From a virus: a stretch of DNA of 35,663 nt. Both the position numbers and the translations under genes were made by a program. Below the pieces are notes generated by a model. The model searched no databases and was not told the origin of the DNA. It saw nothing but the letters and a program-made list of their open reading frames with translations. Shown piece by piece: positions 15,201 to 24,200 of this stretch. The stretch is from positions 1 through 35,663 of the IMG/VR virus record IMGVR_UViG_3300040751_001914; one strand, given 5' to 3'. How positions within the stretch are numbered: position 1 is the stretch's first letter; each line of letters starts with the position of its first letter.

Positions 15201-18200
15201 CCAAAGTTTACGCCTGTAATATATACAGATGATACTTATGTAACCCCTACAAAAATAATTCAAGGACACGACGGTAGTAAAACAGTTGCATATGATGACT
15301 ATAGAGACGAGTTAATTCTTGAATTAGAAAAAAGAATATACAACAACATCAAGGTAGAATACAAAAGAAATGTGTTTGATAATAACGAATTTTTACCTGG
15401 TGCATTTAGAAAAACAGAATTTAATGTAGATCAAGTTACAAAAATTTTAACAGATGATTTTAACTATTGGGCAAACTTATATGGTGTAGATTATCTTAAT
15501 AACTTAACATCAGTCGAAGGCGAAGTTTTTTCTTATAATCTTAGCAGTGCAATTGATACTGTAAACAGTGAAAAACTACCAGGATACTGGAAAGGAATTT
15601 ATAAAAAATTCTTTGATACTGATAGACCGCATACTGCTCCGTGGGAAATGTTGGGGTATAGTGAAAAACCGACTTGGTGGGAAGATCGTTATGGTCCTGC
15701 ACCATACACAAAAGGAAATAATATTCTATGGCAAGACCTTGAAAAAGGGTTTGATTATGGTCTAGGCAAAGTAAATCCGATTTACACAAGGGAAGGATTA
15801 AGTAAGAATATTCCTGTAAATGACTATGGAGAATTATTAAGTCCTATCCAAACAAACTTAGTATCAGGATTTATTACAACTAATTTAAACAATAACTGGG
15901 TATTTGGAGATTATGGTCCAGCAGAATATGCATGGAGATCTAGCAGTTGGTATCCATATGTGCAACAAATATTACTTGCACTATTAAAGCCTGCTAATTA
16001 TCTTACCATACAGTATGATACAAGTCAAAATTTAAAATCATTAAGTGATAATGTAATTTACAAAGATACAGGAAAAATAATAGACTTTACTGATACAAAA
16101 GTTCATAATTTATTTTATAACAACGAAAGATATTTTGGTGCAGGGTATCATGTATTTGTAGTGGATTACTTAAAATCTAAAGATCAAAATGTGCTAGAAG
16201 CCTATGCAGATAGACTTAGTAAAACTAGTATGAATGTAACTTATAAAACTGGTGCGTTTGTTAATAAAGAAAGACTTAAAGTATTATTAGAAAGCAGTAA
16301 TCCAAATACACCAGATAAAAGTATATTCTTACCAGATGAAAATTTTGAGATAACGTTTAGAAAATCTAATCCTGTGTTTACTGCAAACATTTCTGGTATT
16401 ATTGTTGAAAAGGTAGATAATGGATATCTAGTAAAAGGTTATGATAGATATTCTCCGTCATTTAAAATTTACAAGCCAATTTTATCACAACAAAATCAAG
16501 CAGTAAATGTAGGCGGTGTAAGTGCTAACTTTGTAATTTGGCAAGAAGAAAAGTTTTATGGAACTGCACAGATTGTTCAATACGAAGATTCTTATTATAG
16601 AGTAAAAGAAGATCACACTACTAATCAGACGTTTGATCCTACACTTTATACTAGATTGCAGGAACTGCCATTAACTGGCGGAGCAAGTGTTCAAAAGCCT
16701 ACAATGTTTGAAGAAACTGTTTCTGAAATCCCTTATCAAACAGTTTTACCTAACAAACAAGAAGTTTATAATTTACTTTTAGGATATGAAAAATATCTTA
16801 CTAGCATTGGTTTTGAATTTAACAATGTAATAAATGAACTTGGCGAAGTTAGTGATTGGAGTTTAAGTGGTAAAGAATTTTTATATTGGACTACACAAAA
16901 TTTTGCTAAAGGTAGTGTAATTACACTTGCACCGTTTGCTCGTAAGGTTGAATTTAAATTCCAAAATGGTCAGGTAGATAATCTTTTAGATAGTTTTTAT
17001 GAGTACAGCATTTATAATGCAGGCGGCAATCCTATATCTAGAAATTATATTAGTACTATTAGAGAAAGTGGTAAATTCCAATTACTACCTAAAGAAACAC
17101 AAGAAGGTATATTTAATGCACAACTTAATCTTGTACAAAAAGAACATGTAATTGTGTTTGATGATAAAAGTGTTTTTGGTGATATCATTTATGATCAAGA
17201 AGCAGGTTATAGACAAGAACGTATAAAATTTATTGGATTTAAAACTACAGAATGGGATGGCGACATATATTCTCCAGGGTTTGTTTATGATGAAGCAAAG
17301 ATTGCTCCATGGGCATCTTTTAAAGATTATAACTTAGGGGATGTTGTAAAATATAAATCTAAATATTATAGTGCAAAACAGTTTCTTCCAGGAGAAGAAA
17401 CGTTTGATTATAACAAGTGGTTATATCTACAAAACGACCCAACAGCAGAACTTCTACCTAACTTAGATTTTAAAATTAGTAGTTTTCAAGATTTTTATAA
17501 TTTAGATACAGAAGTATTTGACGAAGCATCATCTAAATTATCACAACATTTAGTTGGGTATCAAAAACGTTTTTATCTTGATAATTTAATTCAAGATAAT
17601 CTTGCACAATACAAGTTCTATCAAGGGTATATAAAAGAAAAAGGAACTAAAAATGCAATAGATGCTATTAGTAGATTAAAAATCGATGATGTACAAACAG
17701 ATATTACATTTGATGAAGAATGGGCATTTAACGTAGGAAGTTTAGGAAGTAGTGCTACAGTTAAAGAATTAGAATTTGCATTAGATGAAAGATTAAATAT
17801 TGAAAATCCACAAGCATATGATTTTGCAAGCAGTATCACTGCAAATACAACGCCAGGAAATAATATTCAGTTATTAGCAAATGCTATCGCTGTTAAACCT
17901 GCAGACTATGACAATAATCCTTGGCCAGTAACAACACTAGATTCTACCGCAGGCATTACTAGTGATTATGTAAATGTTTTGCCAGTAGCAGGATACCCTA
18001 GAATTGATGATATTCCTACAACAGCATTTAGTTTTAATGATATGATAGGAAGTAATATTATTAATCAGTTAGATGATAGTGATCTAGTTTGGGTAGCAAA
18101 AGATAAAGATAACGACTGGAATGTATATCAACTTCAAACTATTCCTGCTAGGGTAATACAAACAGATGATGTAAAAACAGAATTTTCAGATAATGAAATT

Positions 18201-21200
18201 ATTCTTAATACAGATATTGTGCATAATCTTACCCAAGGACAGATTATAAGCATTAAGAGTTTTAGTGAAGATGTAGACAATGTTTACATTGTTAAGAGAG
18301 TAACAAGTACAACGCAATTTGTTGTAGATGGTCCAGATGCAAGTGTTACTATTGAAGACAGTACCTCAGGAGAAATATTAGAATTCATTAGTAATAGAAT
18401 TAATCAACCTGATGATATTAACAACATTAAAAACGTAACAAAAATTGAAAATGATTCACTTGTTTATGCAGACGATGACGGTACTGGTAAATGGGCAGTA
18501 TATCAAAAAACACGAGCATGGAAAGAAAACAAGTGGGGTGCTCCAAACTTAATTGAACAACAAAAGTTTGGATACAATATAACAACAGCAAATCAAGGAA
18601 GAACTATTGTTGTAGCGGCTCCTACACTTGGTGATGAAGGCCAAATTTATATTTTAAATAGAGAGTTTAACACAGGTATTGAAACTCTACAAACAACTCA
18701 AGGTTTTGCAATTTCTTTTAATTCTAGTGATAACATTGTAAGTGATGCTGGTATACCGGCGTTAGGAAGCAGTTTAGCAATTAGCAACGACGGTACTGTA
18801 TTAGTTGCTGGAGCATCAGAATCTAGTAATTTCAAAGGTGCAGACGATAGCACATACGGTAATGGATTTAGAGTAAGTGTAGGTGACTTTACTGTAGAAC
18901 CTAGTCCTTATTCAAGAGAAGGTGTAGTTACTTTACACACTTATGACACAGAAGAAAACTTATTCAAGTTAAACTATGTTATTGGTTCTAGCGAGCCTGA
19001 AGACGATTTACATTTTGGTGCAAGTGTTCTAGTTTCAAATACAAAATTACTAGTAGGTGCTCCGGGTAAAACAAATTATCAAGGTAAGGTTTACATTTAC
19101 GATAAAACAACTCGACCTGACGGTAGTACACTTGATTGGGATCTAAGTGATCATCACATTTTGTCTATTCCTAACAGCAGAGATGGTGATAAATTTGGTT
19201 CAGCAATGACAGCAACATCAGATTTAAGTATAATTGCAGTAAGTGCCCCGGGATACGAAGAACAAGGCGACGATAGCACAGCAAATAAAGGTGCAGTATT
19301 CATTTACAGTTTGAATAGTAATAATGAATATCAATTACTACAAACTATTAGCAGTGCTACATTTAATGAAATTGATTCTGGAGATAGTTTTGGATACGCT
19401 ATGGATATGAGCGATAACGGTAATACTCTTATTGTTAGTGCGCCATACGACGATGCTAATGCTATTAATAGTGGCGCTGTTTACTACTTTAAGAAAACAG
19501 GCGATGATAGCAGTCAAAATTTATACACATATCAACAAACAATTTTCAGTCCATTAAAAGCAGTCCAAGAACAGTTTGGAGCCAATGTAAAACTTAATGA
19601 AACTGGTACAAGTTTTGCTGTTTGGAGTCAGCACGGCAAAAACAGACTAGAAACATCATTTGATAAATTTACTAGGTTAGACGATAGTTCATTAGAAGAA
19701 ACTACAACCGAAACTACGTTTGATTCTAACAGCATGAACATTATTGATGAGAATTATGCAAGCGGAACTGTTTATACTTACACATTGGTTAATACAAAGT
19801 TTGTTTATGGTCAACAACTTAGCAGTGATACAACAAACGAATTTGATGAATTTGGTAGAGGTTTAGCATTTATTGGTAATTCGTTAATGGTGGGTGCACC
19901 AAACTCTAAAGTTAGTGCTACTAACCTAACACCAATTGGTAGTTTGTTTGTATATCAAAAAACTGGTTCAGGAGGCTGGAATAAATTACGTTCACAGACG
20001 CAACCAACCAATCCTTACAGTGTTAAAAAAGCATTTACTTACAATACTTTAAAAAATGAAGTAAAAGACTTTTTAGAAACGTTAGATCCTGTAAAAGGAA
20101 AAATACCCGGTTTAGCAGAAGCAGAAATAAGTTATAAATCTTCAATTGATCCTGCTTCATACACACAAGGAAGCGGAACTGTTACAGTAAAACCAACAAC
20201 AGCATGGACAGAAAATCATGTTGGTGAAGTTTGGTGGGATCTTTCAACTGTTGCATATGTTTGGTATGAACAGGGTGATACAGAATATAGAAAAGCAAAC
20301 TGGGGAACATTATTTCCTGGATCTACAATAGATGTGTATGAGTGGGTAGAATCTACACTTAAACCTAGTCAGTGGGCCGAACTATCAGCAACTGGTCAAG
20401 GGTTTGCAAGTGGTATTAGTGGAACACCTAAATACGGTGATGACACAGTTGTTATTAAAAATATATATAACAGGACTACAAGTAGTTTTGAAAGACGATA
20501 TTACTTTTGGGTAAAAAACAAAGTAGATGTACCAAATTTAGAAAACAGAAACTTGCCTGTTGTTGAAGTAGCAAACATAATAACTGATCCTCAGGCTTAT
20601 GGAATTAAAAGTATTCAGTTACTTAATAAAAATTCACTAAGTTTAAGTAATATTAAAACTACTTTAGACGATAAAAATATATTCATTAATATACAATACA
20701 GAGAAGTAGAAACAGACTTACCTGAACATAATGAATGGCAAATTATTGGTGAAAATCAATACAAAAAAATTGATAATGAATTACTAGTTAAAAAATTAAT
20801 TGATAGTGCTGTTGGATACGATAGCCAAGGTAATCCTGTGCCAGATACAGCGTTACCGGTTCAACGAAAGTATGGTTTACAGATAAGACCAAGACAGAGT
20901 ATTTTTGTAAATAGACTTTCAGCGTTAAAAGAATTAGTAACATATGTTAACAATATAATGATAAAAAACAGAATTGTTGACACAAAAAATATAGATGCAT
21001 TGTTTGAAAAAGATCCTCTACCTGCCGCAGGAAGTGGAAAATGGGATATTCAGATTGATGACCATGCAGACCTTTCACAAGTAGGTACTGAAGAACTTAA
21101 AACAGCAACAGCAACAGCAGTATTGAAAAATGGAAAAATACAGTCAATCAATATTACTAATCCTGGATTTGGTTATAAAAATGCTCCTGAAATTTTAATT

Positions 21201-24200
21201 ACAGGTGACGGGTCAGGTGCTAAATTAAAAACAAATATTGATAGTAACGGAAAAGTTACTAGTGTAGAAGTACTCAAAAAAGGTCAAAATTATAAAACTG
21301 TTAACTTAGAGTTTAGAAGATTCCGTGTATTAGTTACTTTAGATGAAACTGCTAACAATAACTGGGCAATATATGAGTGGCAAGCAGAAACTAGAATTTG
21401 GAATAGAACAAACACACAAACATTTGATTTATCACGTTTTTGGTCCTACAAAGATTATATTGTAGACGGGTTTGATATTGATAGCATAATAAATTATAAA
21501 GTTTCTGCAACATACGAACTTAATACTATTAGTCCTAATGAAGGAGAATTAGTACAAGTTGATAATGCTGGCGACGGTAATAAAATAATTTTACAAAAAG
21601 TAATACAAAACGGATCGTTTTCAGATGAATACGATTTAATGTATAAAGCAAAATCAACAATACAGATAAACACTAACATTTACAATTATGAAGAATTAAA
21701 TTTTGGTTTCGCAGGATTTGAAAATTATGATGTAAATCTATTTGATAGTGAGCCTATCACAGAAACACGCAGAATCTTAGAAATAATTAGAGATGATATA
21801 TTTGTTGACGATCTTAAAGATAATTGGAATAAACTTTTCTTTATAGCAATTCGTTATATATTTGCAGAACAAAACTTTGTAGATTGGGTATTCAAAACAA
21901 GTTTCATTACAGTAGACAATAAATTAGGTGGATTTAGTAAAAAACTAAATTACAAAGTAACAGACCCTGGCTATATTGAAAGATATGTTGAAGAAGTAAA
22001 ACCATACAAAACAGTAATAAGAAACTTCTATAATAGTTTTAATGAATTAGAAACTAGTAATATAGGAAATACTGACTTTGACTTACCAAGTTATTGGGAC
22101 AATACAAATAAAAAGTTTGTTGTACCTAAAATTACAAGTGATGTTATTACGCAGGAACCCTATGTAAACTGGTTTGATAATTACAAGTTTAAAATTGGAA
22201 AAATTAATGTAACAGACGACGGTGCAGGATATACAGAACCACCAATTGTTGTTATTAGTGGCGGTAGAACTAACAAGCCTGCAATTACCGAAACACAGCA
22301 GTTTAGACCACTTGTAACTACAGATTATACTGATAGTAGATTCTTTGTTAAAACAACAAGTATTCCTGATCACGGTTTTGCTAGAAATCCAGGAGTTAAT
22401 ACTGTAACAGCACAAGACTTTACTTTTGAAATTACAAGAACTCCGGTTGAGGCATTAGACAAAGTTGAAACACCGCTTGGTACTATTGGTGTTGCTGTTA
22501 ATGGAGTTGTTATTTTCAATCCAAAAGCGGCTTTAACAGAACAACGTGGTAATGTTGATTATCAAATTAATGCAGTTTACAGCCACGACGAATTAGGAAT
22601 TGATGACGGTAGCGGCCACCCCCAAGAAGATGGCATTTATCACTATCACAGCGATCCTCGTTTAATGTACGAAAAAGATCCTAACAATCATTCACCTTTA
22701 CTAGGTTATGCACTTGACGGATATCCAATTTATGGACCTTATGGTTGGGATACTACAACAGGTAGAAGTAATCCAAGGGTAATAAAATCAAGTTACAGAT
22801 TAAAGACTACACCTAGAACTGATGGCAGTGATCCAGATGGAAGATACATTGAAGATTTTGAATATGTTGCAGGTCTAGGAGATTTAGATCAACATAATGG
22901 TAGAACCTGTAACACACCAGAATATCCAAATGGAATATATGCATATTTTGTTACAGTAGATCCTACTGATACAGATGTTGCTGTATATCCATACATTATT
23001 GGACCAACTTATTATGGTGCACCTATATTGCCTAATGGTAATAAAACATTGCCTGGAGAAGAATTTGAAGATGCATCAGCAGTAGCATATACTTCTAGAG
23101 GAATTGTAAGAGAAGTTGTTGTTACTAAACAAGGTAGTGGTTATGTAAGTGCTCCTACAGTAACACTTGCAGGCGGTGGTGGTGCCAACACAGTTACTAG
23201 TGAGGCAAAAGCATATGCAATACTAGAAAACAAAAAAGTACGTATTAATACTGTTAATATGAAGTTTGATAGAATTGCAACTAAGAAAGTAATTCAAACA
23301 CAAACACAGACTGATACATTTACTGCAACAGCAGGACAGATTAAATTTAAATTAACTTATCTACCTACTCTTGACAAACGTAAAATTAATATCAACATTG
23401 AAAATGAAACAGTTTATATTGAAAATTATGAAGTTAGTATAGTAACTGTTAAAGACAGAACGTACAAAAAGCAAGAAGGTTATATAATTTTAAATACACC
23501 TCCAGGAAAAAATGCTAGTGTTAGCATTGCTTACGAAAAATCAATCAGTCTTATGCAGGCAACTGATAGAATTGATTACTATTATGAACCTACATCAGGC
23601 ATGGCAGGTAAAGATCCTGCACAGTTAATGACTGGTGTTGATTATGATGGCGTTCAAGTACAAGGATTAGAGTTTGATATTAGTGTTGGCTGGGACGGCT
23701 TACCATGGTTTAGTCATGGTTGGGACACATTCTCAGGTACAAATACTGATTATGCTTTCCGTGCAGACGGAACTACTACAACATTTACATTACCGTATGT
23801 TCCGGAACAAGATCAAGAAATAAATGTTTACTTTGATAGTGTAAGACAAGATCCAACAAATACTCCAACTATTGTTGGTGACGGTGCAACAGACACATTC
23901 ACACTGAATATTGCCGCACAAGACGGAACACTAGTAGTGTTTAGGCAAACAGAATCGGATGGTAGTTTAGTACCAACAGACGTAAACAACCTAGATGCTA
24001 TTATACAAGGTGGCAACTTTAGTTACTCAACTGCAACAGGTACTAAACCTGAAGATGTTGACATTGACGGCGACGGATTTGTAACACCAGACACTAGTCA
24101 TGCACCAGAAGAAGTAGTTCCGGGTCAGGCATTTGACAGTTTAAGTATTAGCATTTACAATGCACCAGCAGATGGTTCACCGCTAATTGTTACAAATAGA

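Noticed and set aside
24060-24094. DIDGDG loop in the giant protein as a canonical EF-hand or dockerin site
   Set aside because: The last acidic residue is at position 11 rather than 12 and no second loop or helix pair is present, so it is mentioned only beside the better gp6 loop.
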